In this document: positions 15,417 through 24,358 of the stretch, piece after piece
How the letters are laid out: each line of letters opens with the position of its first letter
How positions within the stretch are numbered: the stretch's first letter is position 1
DNA from: an uncultured Alphaproteobacteria bacterium
GTDB lineage: Bacteria > Pseudomonadota > Alphaproteobacteria > Rs-D84
Direction: 5' to 3'
NCBI GenBank assembly: GCA_905233975.1
Contig: CAJOGD010000006.1
Coordinates: 26,864-90,863 of the forward strand
DNA: 64,000 nt
The notes under the pieces: generated by a model
What the model was told of the DNA's origin: nothing
The model's database searches: none
Seen by the model: only the letters and a program-made list of their open reading frames with translations
Translations under genes and position numbers: made by a program

Positions 15417-16955
15417 ATGAGACGCAGAAAGATTGAAAAATTATTACGCGATATTATATTTCAGCCCAATTTTCGGGATGAAGCGTCTAACGTAAAAATT
15501 GATAACATCATTCCATTATCGCGCCATGTCAAAAATATTATTAAATGCGAAATTCAAAAACGGTTTGATTTTGAGTTAAAGTGCGATGTATCCGATTTAA
15601 CCCTGGACGAACTTTGCGACCAGGTTTATGATTTTGTAAAAAATTCCCATGGAACATTTATCCCAAAAATCATGGCATTTTTTCGCGAACGGTTCGGCAA
15701 AAACACCCTTTTGCCGACCGGGTCCGAAGTGCCCGCCCCCGTTTCCCCAACCAATGGCAGTAATGCCCAAAAGGAAGAGTTACCAAAAGACGATCATCTG
15801 CTGAACAGTCATGAGGTATTCGCCCGCGTTTTATCCGTCCTTAGGCAAATGGTTGGCCGGTACGTTTCTCCAAACGAGGGCATTAATGAGTTACGGGAAG
15901 AGTTCGCCAAGAAAAACAAAACAGATTTTGATGAAACGTTAATACAACTGCTATCAAAAGAATTTGACACAGAATTAGACATAGCAACAAAAATACCGAC
16001 TATGGCAAAACCGGCCGTATATAGTATCGCAAACCAAGTTGTTGCCGCACTGGTCACACATGGCAAAGCCATCGACCCAAAGGTAGAATGTGCCGGCATG
16101 GACAAAAACTGGGTTCCACTTCGAACGGCGATGACATTTAAAACGGCTGCAAACAAATTAAACGAAAAATACGGTATTAAAACATCACAAAGAACCATTT
16201 CGGGGCTTAAATCGTATCGTGCATATGAAGAATACGTTATTAAAAAGGTGATAAGTGCCAAAATTGAAACAATTCTTGGCGGAGATACACTTCACGTCAA
16301 AGAAAATATCCAAAACGTTTTTGGTGTGACGGTTGATTATAACATTTCCGGGGCCAACGTAAAAACACTTTCTGGCATTGTTTATGACCGGGTAATTGTT
16401 TCCCAAGGTTTAAAAGACAAATTACTGGGCGCGCCCGTTCAAAAACCCCGGGCAGAAAAAACAGCCGACATAGAAAAAACGAACTTTAAATCACGCACAG
16501 AAGTTTTTGGGGATATTATAACGACAATCAATTGCGCAGTTTCCCTTGATACAAGTGTTCAAAAATACACTTTGATTTCAGAATTGTTTACCAAGGTGCG
16601 TGGCGACAGCACCAAAACGAAACGACTTGAACGAGCGCTGGCCGATTTTAAAAACAAATACGGTATAAAAATAGATTATAAAACCAATCCGGATTTAAAC
16701 ATTCATTATATTTGTAATGAGGTTCATAGGGTTATGTGCGAACGCGGCAAATCCGAATCAATAAAGGTATCACTTGAAGAAATGGATCCATTGTGGGCGA
16801 TACTTAATCCGGCAATCAGTTTTGAGTATCTGCACAGTGTTTTACAAAATGATTATAATACCTATGCGACCGTATATGAATTATCAAATTGTCGAACATA
16901 TGATGATTATGTAAAATTAATTAACGCAAAAAAGGCACGAAACTATGGTAGATAA
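15417..16955 (+). CDS. Large protein of repeated, degenerate acyl-carrier-protein-like units
   Basis: 512 aa, no signal peptide. It appears to be built of repeated ~80-90 residue helical units: each has an (E)VF/YxxII start, a middle helix, a segment like FG/YGI..DY, and a closing TVxxI..xV helix, which follows the order of ACP helices. Examples are KRFDFELKCDVSDLTLDELC (about 51-70), FGVTVDYNISGANVKTLSGI (about 302-321) and KYGIKIDYKTNPDLNIHYIC (about 420-439). I see no DSL Ser in these units, so they should not carry phosphopantetheine. A Pro/Asn linker lies near 101-120. The end overlaps the next gene, which does keep the DSL motif. No known function; interpretation is inference. Confidence 0.55.
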   Translation: MRRRKIEKLLRDIIFQPNFRDEASNVKIDNIIPLSRHVKNIIKCEIQKRFDFELKCDVSDLTLDELCDQVYDFVKNSHGTFIPKIMAFFRERFGKNTLLPTGSEVPAPVSPTNGSNAQKEELPKDDHLLNSHEVFARVLSVLRQMVGRYVSPNEGINELREEFAKKNKTDFDETLIQLLSKEFDTELDIATKIPTMAKPAVYSIANQVVAALVTHGKAIDPKVECAGMDKNWVPLRTAMTFKTAANKLNEKYGIKTSQRTISGLKSYRAYEEYVIKKVISAKIETILGGDTLHVKENIQNVFGVTVDYNISGANVKTLSGIVYDRVIVSQGLKDKLLGAPVQKPRAEKTADIEKTNFKSRTEVFGDIITTINCAVSLDTSVQKYTLISELFTKVRGDSTKTKRLERALADFKNKYGIKIDYKTNPDLNIHYICNEVHRVMCERGKSESIKVSLEEMDPLWAILNPAISFEYLHSVLQNDYNTYATVYELSNCRTYDDYVKLINAKKARNYGR

Positions 16956-17499
16956 AACAACCTATACATCAAAACAAATATTTTATTCGATACGTCCCAT
17001 GATGGCCGGCCAGCTTGGGATGAATGAATACGATATAAAGTTCAACTCAAATTTGCAGTATGACCTGATCGCCGATTCTTTGGATGTATCGCAAATACTA
17101 AACGACAGTGCAGATAAGTTTGAAGTAGTTATTCCCAACGATATAGATCACCATACGGTTAAAACCGTCTTGGACCTGATCATAACAATAAAAACGGCAC
17201 TGGGGACGACCCGATGGAAAGAGTCCAAGCGGCACAAGTTGATTGTTAACACATTCACAAAACAGCCGAATTTGTTACCAAAAATCATGGGAATGTTTCC
17301 CGATAACATCGACGGATTACATGCAACAATCCGCGAAACGTATGATACATCTGTTGATAAAGACACATTACGCGCAATTATGTCGGGAACCGACGATTCA
17401 ATCAAAACAAAACGCTTACAAGAATTAATACAAAATACATATGAATTGCAACCAAGATACAAGAAGAACGTTTTGCCGCAAAAACATAAAAACCGATAA
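16945..17499 (+). CDS. Acyl-carrier-protein-like protein with DSL motif
   Basis: 184 aa overlapping the preceding gene by 11 nt. Residues about 8-85 look like an ACP: a first helix, then FNSNLQYDLIADSLDVSQIL, where Ser45 in DSL is the position modified by 4'-phosphopantetheine, then FEVVIPNDIDHHTVKTVLDL, equivalent to FG.EIPDED...I.TV.D. Residues 86-184 are helical and may be a second, degenerate unit (TKRLQELIQNTY also resembles TKRLERALADF of the upstream protein). Chemically it could carry an acyl chain; the very basic C-terminus is unusual for ACPs, which are acidic. Confidence 0.6.
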   Translation: MVDKTTYTSKQIFYSIRPMMAGQLGMNEYDIKFNSNLQYDLIADSLDVSQILNDSADKFEVVIPNDIDHHTVKTVLDLIITIKTALGTTRWKESKRHKLIVNTFTKQPNLLPKIMGMFPDNIDGLHATIRETYDTSVDKDTLRAIMSGTDDSIKTKRLQELIQNTYELQPRYKKNVLPQKHKNR

Positions 17500-17515
17500 A
17501 AATATACTTAACAAA

Positions 17516-17541
17516 AACGCCGGAGAAATTCCGGCGTTTTC
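17516..17541. terminator. Bidirectional terminator between ACP-like gene and FKBP gene
   Basis: AACGCCGG / CCGGCGTT stem with GAAA-containing loop and T/A tracts on both sides; serves both convergent genes. Confidence 0.85.
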
Positions 17542-17559
17542 TTACATATTCGTAAAACT

Positions 17560-17898
17560 TTATTTCTTTTGAATATCGACAACCTTGACCTTGAACACAA
17601 CGTCTTTACCGGCAAGGTTCGGAACATATGCTTTCGGGAAAGTGATATTCAAATCACGTTCTTCACCCTTTTTCGCACCAATCAATTGTTCTTCGAAACC
17701 GGGGACAAATTGGCCGCTGCCCAAAACCAATGGATACGAAGACGCGGTCCCACCTTCAAACGCAACGCCGTCCAAATAACCCGCAAAGTCAATTATAACG
17801 GTATCACCATTTTGCGCCGTCACATCACCGGCACCCGCATCACAACCCGCGCACACCAATGCACCGCACAAGCCAAATACACCAAGCATTTTTTTCAT
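17560..17898 (-). CDS. FKBP-type peptidyl-prolyl isomerase, putative lipoprotein
   Basis: 112 aa. Signal sequence ending LVCAGCDAG with a Cys that may be lipidated (the lipobox has Cys at -3, so this is uncertain). The rest is one minimal FKBP domain: GDTVIIDFAGYLDGVAFEGG, SGQFVPGFEEQLIGAKKGEE, and VFKVKVVDI, most like the SlyD/trigger-factor branch. Expected to speed proline isomerisation in the periplasm. Followed by the upstream lipoprotein gene on the same strand. Confidence 0.82.
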   Translation of the reverse strand: MKKMLGVFGLCGALVCAGCDAGAGDVTAQNGDTVIIDFAGYLDGVAFEGGTASSYPLVLGSGQFVPGFEEQLIGAKKGEERDLNITFPKAYVPNLAGKDVVFKVKVVDIQKK

Positions 17899-17936
17899 TT
17901 TTCTTCCTTTTTGTTTTTATGTTTGTTTATTTTTGT

Positions 17937-18485
17937 TTAGTTGTTGTAAACGCATCTGAAACCATATTCGCGCATGGTTGCGCCTTCGGCCTCTACCCTA
18001 TAGTCAAAGAACGGGGTCGGACGCATCGCATCAAACGACGGTTTATCGTAAACCAGGACAATGCTATCGGCGTTACGGCCACAAACACGCTTCATCTCAT
18101 AATCCGCGACGCGGGACAGCACGTGACGAATATCGCCATCAATATCCATGCCATCGGCACTCTGAACCAGGCGCAGACGCATTTCGCGCATATCGGTATT
18201 CCCAAGCAAGATTTGAACGCGAACCATTGCGCCCTTGTATTCTTGCCACCGCGTTTCCATGCGTGAAGTATTCCAACGCTCTTGCATTTCATTCAATTCT
18301 TGTTCCGTTTTCGGACGGTAAGAATCGATTCCGGCGTATTCATTGTCCGCCTGCATAAACGTACTTGTCCGTTCATTGTAAAGCGGTGCGTCTTCGCCAC
18401 CATTCGCAAAATCGCGACGGTTATATTCCGAACACCCCGTCAATCCAAGGCCCAACGCCAAAATAGTAATAAAAAATTTATTCAT
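17937..18485 (-). CDS. Lipoprotein of unknown function
   Basis: 182 aa with a clear lipobox (GLGLTGCSE; Ser at +2 would allow export to the outer membrane). The mature part is charged with Met/Arg/Glu-rich helices (ELNEMQERWNTSRMETRWQEY) and a C-terminal Cys-containing beta region (GFRCVYNN). Preceded by AAGAAAG-type purines. No family recognised. Confidence 0.7.
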   Translation of the reverse strand: MNKFFITILALGLGLTGCSEYNRRDFANGGEDAPLYNERTSTFMQADNEYAGIDSYRPKTEQELNEMQERWNTSRMETRWQEYKGAMVRVQILLGNTDMREMRLRLVQSADGMDIDGDIRHVLSRVADYEMKRVCGRNADSIVLVYDKPSFDAMRPTPFFDYRVEAEGATMREYGFRCVYNN

Positions 18486-18526
18486 TTTCTTTCTCTCTTT
18501 TTTGTGATTCTAACAAATAAACTTTT

Positions 18527-18555
18527 TTGATTCAAGTGGCGATTTATGATAAAAT
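18527..18555 (+). promoter_or_regulatory. Predicted leaderless promoter of VirB11-like gene
   Basis: TTGATT, 17-nt spacer, TAAAAT, then 7 nt to the ATG at 18563. Confidence 0.6.
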
Positions 18556-18562
18556 GAATTTG

Positions 18563-19522
18563 ATGACGAATGTTGTATTAGAATCTTTGTTAAAGCCCAT
18601 ATCGGAATTTTATCGACCGTCTTTTGTCGAAGAAATTGCGATAAACCACGCCGGCGAAGTGTGGATGCGGCTGCATGGTGCGCGCGTGCCATGGGTTGCG
18701 TATGATGCCCCGGTGCTTAGCAAGCAATACCTTATCGACCTGATACACACAATCGCAAATATTTATGAACGGCCGTTTGATCCGATTCATGGCGTTCCCG
18801 TTGTTTACGCGACACTGCCGGGCAATCATCGATTCAGTGCGATTGCGGGCCCAAATGTGCAATATGACGAACGCGACATAACCGGCGGTGTGGCATTAAA
18901 TATCCGCGGTGGCGGCGTGGCGGAGACTTCGTTTGAAAACTATCATTTAAAGCATGGCGAAAAATTGATGAAGGTTAAACCGCGTGAAACGAATCGCCCC
19001 GACGACCCGTACGACCGTTTGATGTCCGCAATAAATGACGGCAGCCCGATTCTGATAAGTGGTGCGACCGCAACCGGAAAGACGACTTTCCTTAATCACA
19101 TGCTGACGTTGATTGACCAAAACAGTCGCGTGATTACCGTCGAAGATGCGCGCGAAGTGCGCGTTCCGCAAAAAAATCGCGTTCACTTTGTCCTTTCGCG
19201 AACCGAACAGACAAACGATTTTAATTATGCGCGATTGCTGGATTTGGTTGTGCGTATGACACCGGACGTTATTATTGGTGGTGAAATATCAACGGATAAT
19301 GCATCGGTGCTGTGGGAAATGTTGGGCACCGGGCACGAACATTTTTATACAACGATTCACGCCGAAAGTGCCGAAGCCGCCTATGCCGCGTTCGCCGACC
19401 GTATTTTGCACACGCAACCCGCGTACAACAGAACCGATTTAATTGCGGAAATGAAACAGAAAATCCGCGTCGTGCAACTGTCACGCGATGGTTCGCTGCG
19501 CGCGGTGACCGAAGTGGTGTAA
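18563..19522 (+). CDS. Lone VirB11/CpaF-family secretion ATPase
   Basis: 319 aa. N-terminal domain with IAINHAGEVWMRL, then the hexameric ATPase: Walker A SGATATGKTT, Asp box VITVEDAREV, Walker B RMTPDVIIGGEIS, and His box HFYTTIHAES. This is the VirB11 branch that powers type IV secretion or related pilus systems at the inner membrane. No other virB, cpa or tad gene lies nearby, and the gene is flanked by a lipoprotein and an ABC-F gene on the other strand. Start chosen at 18563 because of the promoter; ATG 18554 is alternative. Confidence 0.85.
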   Translation: MTNVVLESLLKPISEFYRPSFVEEIAINHAGEVWMRLHGARVPWVAYDAPVLSKQYLIDLIHTIANIYERPFDPIHGVPVVYATLPGNHRFSAIAGPNVQYDERDITGGVALNIRGGGVAETSFENYHLKHGEKLMKVKPRETNRPDDPYDRLMSAINDGSPILISGATATGKTTFLNHMLTLIDQNSRVITVEDAREVRVPQKNRVHFVLSRTEQTNDFNYARLLDLVVRMTPDVIIGGEISTDNASVLWEMLGTGHEHFYTTIHAESAEAAYAAFADRILHTQPAYNRTDLIAEMKQKIRVVQLSRDGSLRAVTEVV

Positions 19523-19545
19523 CAAAAAATACCTTGTGTTAAATT

Positions 19546-21174
19546 TTATGCCTGTCGCGTTTGTTTTTCTTTATCCATGTATCTTTTCACTATTTTTTCG
19601 TCAAAGAATTGCAAACGGCCACTTGGCAACATCAGCATCCTTTCAACGCCAAGGTGTTTCAAGAAATCTAAATCATGGCTGACTATCAATAAAGTTCCGC
19701 CATAATCACGCAAACTTTCTGCCATTGTTTTTTTGGTGGCGATATCCAAATGATTTGTGGGTTCGTCCAGCAATAAAGTGTTAGCTCCGCTTAAACATAA
19801 TTTACAAAGTTCAAGACGGCTGCGTTCGCCCGGGGATAATGTTTGCACCTTTTGTTTTAATTTATCACCGATAAAGTTAAAATGACTTAGCACCGAACGC
19901 AATTTCGCAGTTGGCAAATTCGAAGTATTTGATACGTTATCAAAGACACTAATATCAAAATCTAATGTTTCGTGTTCTTGGGCGTAATAACCCAAATCTG
20001 TTTTTTTACCGATATAAATTTTTCCAGAATCCGGTTTCAAAATACCATTTATCAATTTCAGCAGTGTTGATTTGCCGGCGCCGTTTTCACCAACAACAAT
20101 AAATTTTTCGCCACGATTTAACGAAAAAGACAATCTTTTAATGACGGGCTTTTTAATATCATAAGCAAAGTTCAGATTTTCAACACCGATTGGTATAATA
20201 TCTTCCTGTCTGTTTGGTTTTAAATCTAAATCGATTGTTTTCTTCTCTTGCAAAACAATGACCAAATTTTGTTTCTTTTTTTCCAGTAATTTTTCACGAC
20301 TTTGTGCCTGACGTTTAATTTTGCCAGATTTTCCACGTTGAGCATCGATAAATTTTTGTATTCTGTTTATTTCTTCCATTTGTTTTTGAAATTGACGTTC
20401 TAAACTTGCATTTGTTTCCGCCAAGGTTTTTATAAATTTACTATACCCAAAATTATACAGTGTTCCGGTGTGTGACATTGTATCCAAATACAAAACTTTA
20501 TCTGCAACTTTGGTTAAAAATTCTTCGTCATGCGAAATAAATACCACTGTGGATTGGGTCTTGATTAAATAATTCATCATCCATTCACGACTGGCCGCAT
20601 CTAAATGATTCGTTGGTTCGTCCAAGAATAAGACATCTGGACGTGAATACAGAGTTCTAACAAAAGATATTTTTGATTTCTGACCGCCAGATAATTCGCC
20701 CAATTTTTTATTCAAATTTTCCGGTGGAACCCCCATTTGGACAATCATATTTTCCAATTCTGATTCAGCCGAATAACCGTCCCAACTATCAAATTCATTT
20801 TGATATTGTCCCAACAGATTCAAAGTTTCCGTAGAAGTATCACCGTTTGCTATTTTTTGATATATTTCTGCAATTTTACTTTCTATCTTGGGCAATGGTC
20901 GCCCAGAGCGCAAAAAGTCGTAAACATTCATGTCATTCGGCAAATTCAGTTCATCCACAGTTTGCGGCATCCAACCAATTCGCGGACTTTTTCCCATAAA
21001 GAATTCACCAGAATCATAAGATATTTGGTCAAGCAATATTCTGAATAATGTTGATTTACCCGCACCGTTTAAACCAACAACCGCCACCTTGTCCCCATCT
21101 GCAACAGAAAAACTCAGATTTTTGATAATCTGATTTCCATCAAACGATTTTTCAAGATTTTTTACAATCAACAT
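19546..21174 (-). CDS. ABC-F ribosome-associated ATPase
   Basis: 542 aa with two ABC domains and no membrane segment: Walker A GLNGAGKST and GENGAGKST, signatures LSGGQKSK and LSPGERSR, Walker B VLFLDEPTNHLD and TLLLDEPTNHLD. The linker between domains is Lys/Gln/Glu rich (QREKLLEKKKQN region). ABC-F proteins act at the ribosomal E site in translation rescue or antibiotic protection. Subfamily uncertain: it resembles Uup/YheS or resistance types rather than EttA. It is AT-rich relative to neighbours and sits next to an ADP-ribosyltransferase-like gene, so recent acquisition is possible. Confidence 0.85.
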   Translation of the reverse strand: MLIVKNLEKSFDGNQIIKNLSFSVADGDKVAVVGLNGAGKSTLFRILLDQISYDSGEFFMGKSPRIGWMPQTVDELNLPNDMNVYDFLRSGRPLPKIESKIAEIYQKIANGDTSTETLNLLGQYQNEFDSWDGYSAESELENMIVQMGVPPENLNKKLGELSGGQKSKISFVRTLYSRPDVLFLDEPTNHLDAASREWMMNYLIKTQSTVVFISHDEEFLTKVADKVLYLDTMSHTGTLYNFGYSKFIKTLAETNASLERQFQKQMEEINRIQKFIDAQRGKSGKIKRQAQSREKLLEKKKQNLVIVLQEKKTIDLDLKPNRQEDIIPIGVENLNFAYDIKKPVIKRLSFSLNRGEKFIVVGENGAGKSTLLKLINGILKPDSGKIYIGKKTDLGYYAQEHETLDFDISVFDNVSNTSNLPTAKLRSVLSHFNFIGDKLKQKVQTLSPGERSRLELCKLCLSGANTLLLDEPTNHLDIATKKTMAESLRDYGGTLLIVSHDLDFLKHLGVERMLMLPSGRLQFFDEKIVKRYMDKEKQTRQA

Positions 21175-21184
21175 AGCACTAACG

Positions 21185-21213
21185 ATATTATCAAAGGGGA
21201 ATATGTATGTCAA
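21185..21213 (-). promoter_or_regulatory. Consensus promoter of the ABC-F gene
   Basis: Minus-strand TTGACA, 17-nt spacer, TAATAT, ending 10 nt before the ATG at 21174; mRNA would have at most about 4 nt of leader. Confidence 0.7.
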
Positions 21214-21241
21214 ATAGCGGCATACAAAAGCCCATTAAAGT

Positions 21242-22054
21242 TTATAGAGCGTTTTTACATGCGTTTAATTTCTGCTTTTGCCATGCAATTTCATCAGTTC
21301 TGAAATCATAAAAATCGTGTAATTGCTTTATCCATTTTTCTTTTTCTTGGGCCGTTAAATTACGCGGAGTATAATTTTTTACAAATTCTTGCTCTATATG
21401 TCGCAATTTTTCAATATCTACATGTGTTTTCATGGGCGACAATTTTTTATCTACTCGCACCACACAGTTCTGTCTGAATATAATATACGAATTATCACCG
21501 CCACATTCTGTAAAATTTTTATAACAAAAACCATCTATGCCAACAGATTCGAAAAATCTTATCATTCGTTGTAAAAACAAATTTTCAGCATTTGCCTTAT
21601 CGTGCAAAGATTCATATGATATTTCTTGTTTAATTTTGTCATCGTCAACCGATTGTGAAATAAAATCGTATTGATAGGGTAATTCTTCTAACGCCGCCGC
21701 TTCGCATTTTTTTTGAATATCATCCCATTTATGCAAATTATCTATATCTTCAATAATACTTTTATCTAATAAAAAAGCTAAAATTATTGCCTGCCAATCT
21801 TCTACATAATGATTATTCAAATCAGGTATTTCAAAATAATTCCCCTTTTTAAAATGCACAGGAATTATTTTTGGTTTGTTTATATCTATATTTTTATCGC
21901 GTTTCCATTTGCCTTCTTTCAATACAGTTCGAGCAGAAATTTCTGACCCAAAATGGGTCAACGGAAAAAAATAATCAAAATCATAGTACGTGCCATGAAA
22001 ACAAGTTATGGCATCCCCAGATTCATTACACAGAAGAGTATCGTCATTTACCAT
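21242..22054 (-). CDS. ADP-ribosyltransferase-like protein
   Basis: 270 aa, no signal peptide. The N-terminus has TCFHGTYYDFDYFF and later HFGSEISARTVL, like the H-(G)T and GS/SDxGSxxGxG turns of PARP-type ADP-ribosyltransferases found in phage polyvalent proteins and toxins. Near residue 175-200 GIDGFCYKNFTECGGDNSYI, followed by IFRQNCVVRV, matches the family's 'DG..Y.N...G..SYIVFDP.QI' ending. If the fold is right it would transfer ADP-ribose from NAD+ to a protein or nucleic acid target. Low GC compared with priA next to it. No antitoxin candidate is obvious; the adjacent ABC-F gene is the nearest partner. Confidence 0.5.
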   Translation of the reverse strand: MVNDDTLLCNESGDAITCFHGTYYDFDYFFPLTHFGSEISARTVLKEGKWKRDKNIDINKPKIIPVHFKKGNYFEIPDLNNHYVEDWQAIILAFLLDKSIIEDIDNLHKWDDIQKKCEAAALEELPYQYDFISQSVDDDKIKQEISYESLHDKANAENLFLQRMIRFFESVGIDGFCYKNFTECGGDNSYIIFRQNCVVRVDKKLSPMKTHVDIEKLRHIEQEFVKNYTPRNLTAQEKEKWIKQLHDFYDFRTDEIAWQKQKLNACKNAL

Positions 22055-22095
22055 GATTAGTCATTCTATCATAAAAATGTAATTTTCAACAAAAA

Positions 22096-24288
22096 TCACA
22101 TAAAATTCTGGGGATTGACGTCGATTTTGATTCTGATGTTTGCCGGCACATTTACATTCAGCAACCATTTTTTCACAATCGGTTGCAAATATGCGCGCGC
22201 GTCACCCGCGATTAAAAATCGCATACGGTAAAATCCGCGGACCTGGTACATTTGGGCGACAATCGGGCCCATTATGCGTGCGCCGTTCACATTCGGCTTT
22301 TGCGCTGCAAGCGTTTCGCAAAAACGTTTTAATAACGCTTCATTTTTTGATTCAACAATTATCGCAATCAGTTGCCCGAACGGTGGCATTTTCGCCGCGC
22401 GGCGAACCGCCATATCGCCACGTAAAAATTCATCACGATTACCCGCACAAATCGCGGTCAGAACGGAATTTGTTGGTTGATATGTTTGTAATAAAACGCG
22501 CCCCGGAACTTTGCCACGCCCGGCGCGACCCGCGACTTGGAATAATTGTTGAAAGGTATGTTCCGCCGCGCGAAAATCCGTTCCGAACAGGCCCATATCA
22601 CTATCGACCACGCCGACCAGTGTCAGGTTCGGGAAATGATGTCCCTTGGCCAAGATTTGGGTCCCGATAATGATGTCCAATTCGCCGGATTCCATTTTTT
22701 CAACGAGTCTTTCCAACGCCCCGCGCGACATCATTGTATCACTGGACACCAGGGCGGTTTTTGCACCGGGGAATCGGGTGGCGACCTCCTCTTCTATCTT
22801 TTCAAGTCCGGCGCCGCGCATGGAAACCGCGTCACCGCATTCGGGACATTTATCGGGCAATGTTTTTATTCGTCCGCAAATGTGGCACAGTAATTTTCCC
22901 AACTTTTTATGATATGTCATGCCGACCGAACATTCGGGACACGTCGCAACCCAACCACACTTTTTACACTGTGTAATCGGGGCAAAGCCACGCCGATTTA
23001 TGAACAACATAACCTGCCTGTGATTTGTGATTGTTTCGCGAATCGCATCGCACAGAATCGGCGACAATGCGCCGGCGCGCGTTTCATCGTTTATTTTATA
23101 TTCCGCCGGTCGATGTTCGCGCAAATCGATTGTTTCAATTTTCGGCAATTCCGCACCGCCATAGCGCGATTTCAAAACATGATGACCGTATCGCCCGGCT
23201 TCCACATTATTCATTGTTTCTTCGGACGGGGTCGCACTGGCCAATACAACGGGGATTTTTTCAAGTTTCGCGCGAAGTATCGCCATATCGCGGCCATGAT
23301 AATTTCCCATGTCTTCCTGTTTATACGAAGAATCATGTTCTTCATCAATTATAATCAGGCCTAAATCTTGCCATGGCAGGAACAGTGCGCTGCGCGTGCC
23401 AACAATTATTTTGATTTCGCCGGTCAGAACCCCGCGCCAAATATCACGCCGGCGTGCCGCGGTAAGATTACTGTGCCACACAATTGGTGGCGCACCAAAG
23501 CGCGATTCGAACCTTTTTATAAATTGCGTGGTAAGCGCGATTTCCGGCATCATCAATAATACCGACCGCCCCGCACTATACGCGCGCCATACGGAATCAA
23601 AATATACCTGGGTTTTACCACTGCCCGTAATACCGTCAATCAGGTTCACCGAAAATCCACCATGCGTAATATCGCGACCAATGCTGTCGGCGGCGGCACG
23701 CTGTTCCGCGTTTAGTTCTATGTTGCCTTTATCGGCATATTCATAATTAAAACTTTCAGTGCGGCGGCGCGTTGATACCGGCAACAACATTTCACGCGTA
23801 ATCATAGTCTTGACCACCGATGGCCCAACGCGCGCGATATTTTGAATATCAGTTGCCGACATCGGTTCGTTATTGTTTATCTGAAACGCGTCCAAAACCA
23901 TTTGGCGATTTTCGGTCATCTTGGCGTTCTTAGAATCAAAATTATATGCGTAAAGTTGTTCGGTTTTGGGCTCATTAAATGCGTCCGGCACATTTAGAAT
24001 CAACCGCAACACCGCGCCCGGCGCCATCAGTGTCCATTCCGACATTCTTTGAATCCACTGTAATGTCGCAACCGGCAATTTATATGGCAAAACCGCACTA
24101 ACATTCTTTATTTTTTCGGGTGGCAAATCACTATCGCCGACGCCAAACACAACACCGATATAGGGGCGGTTCATAACACTGCATCGAACAAAAGTGCCAA
24201 GTTCCGCGTCATCGCCAAGGCGGTAATCATAACCGTAATTTACGACATTCGGGACAAGAACCTTTACAATAGTGCCTTTTTTAAACAT
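22096..24288 (-). CDS. priA: Primosomal replication restart helicase PriA
   Basis: 730 aa. N-terminal 3'-OH-binding domain, then SF2 helicase: Walker A DGITGSGKTQVYF, DEEHDSSYKQED (DEAH-type box), zinc clusters CKKCGWVATCPECS and CHICGRI...CPECGD, and motif VI QVAGRAGRG. Restarts collapsed replication forks by loading DnaB. Full length for the family. Transcribed divergently from the pseudokinase gene. Confidence 0.96.
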   Translation of the reverse strand: MFKKGTIVKVLVPNVVNYGYDYRLGDDAELGTFVRCSVMNRPYIGVVFGVGDSDLPPEKIKNVSAVLPYKLPVATLQWIQRMSEWTLMAPGAVLRLILNVPDAFNEPKTEQLYAYNFDSKNAKMTENRQMVLDAFQINNNEPMSATDIQNIARVGPSVVKTMITREMLLPVSTRRRTESFNYEYADKGNIELNAEQRAAADSIGRDITHGGFSVNLIDGITGSGKTQVYFDSVWRAYSAGRSVLLMMPEIALTTQFIKRFESRFGAPPIVWHSNLTAARRRDIWRGVLTGEIKIIVGTRSALFLPWQDLGLIIIDEEHDSSYKQEDMGNYHGRDMAILRAKLEKIPVVLASATPSEETMNNVEAGRYGHHVLKSRYGGAELPKIETIDLREHRPAEYKINDETRAGALSPILCDAIRETITNHRQVMLFINRRGFAPITQCKKCGWVATCPECSVGMTYHKKLGKLLCHICGRIKTLPDKCPECGDAVSMRGAGLEKIEEEVATRFPGAKTALVSSDTMMSRGALERLVEKMESGELDIIIGTQILAKGHHFPNLTLVGVVDSDMGLFGTDFRAAEHTFQQLFQVAGRAGRGKVPGRVLLQTYQPTNSVLTAICAGNRDEFLRGDMAVRRAAKMPPFGQLIAIIVESKNEALLKRFCETLAAQKPNVNGARIMGPIVAQMYQVRGFYRMRFLIAGDARAYLQPIVKKWLLNVNVPANIRIKIDVNPQNFM

Positions 24289-24294
24289 GATGAC

Positions 24295-24323
24295 AAAATA
24301 CTTGTTTTTTTTATCATTTTCAA
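24295..24323 (-). promoter_or_regulatory. Predicted priA promoter (leaderless)
   Basis: Minus-strand TTGAAA, 17-nt spacer, TATTTT, then 6 nt to the ATG. Confidence 0.55.
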
Positions 24324-24358
24324 TATTATTTAGTGGTAATTTAACAAGCGAGGAAATT

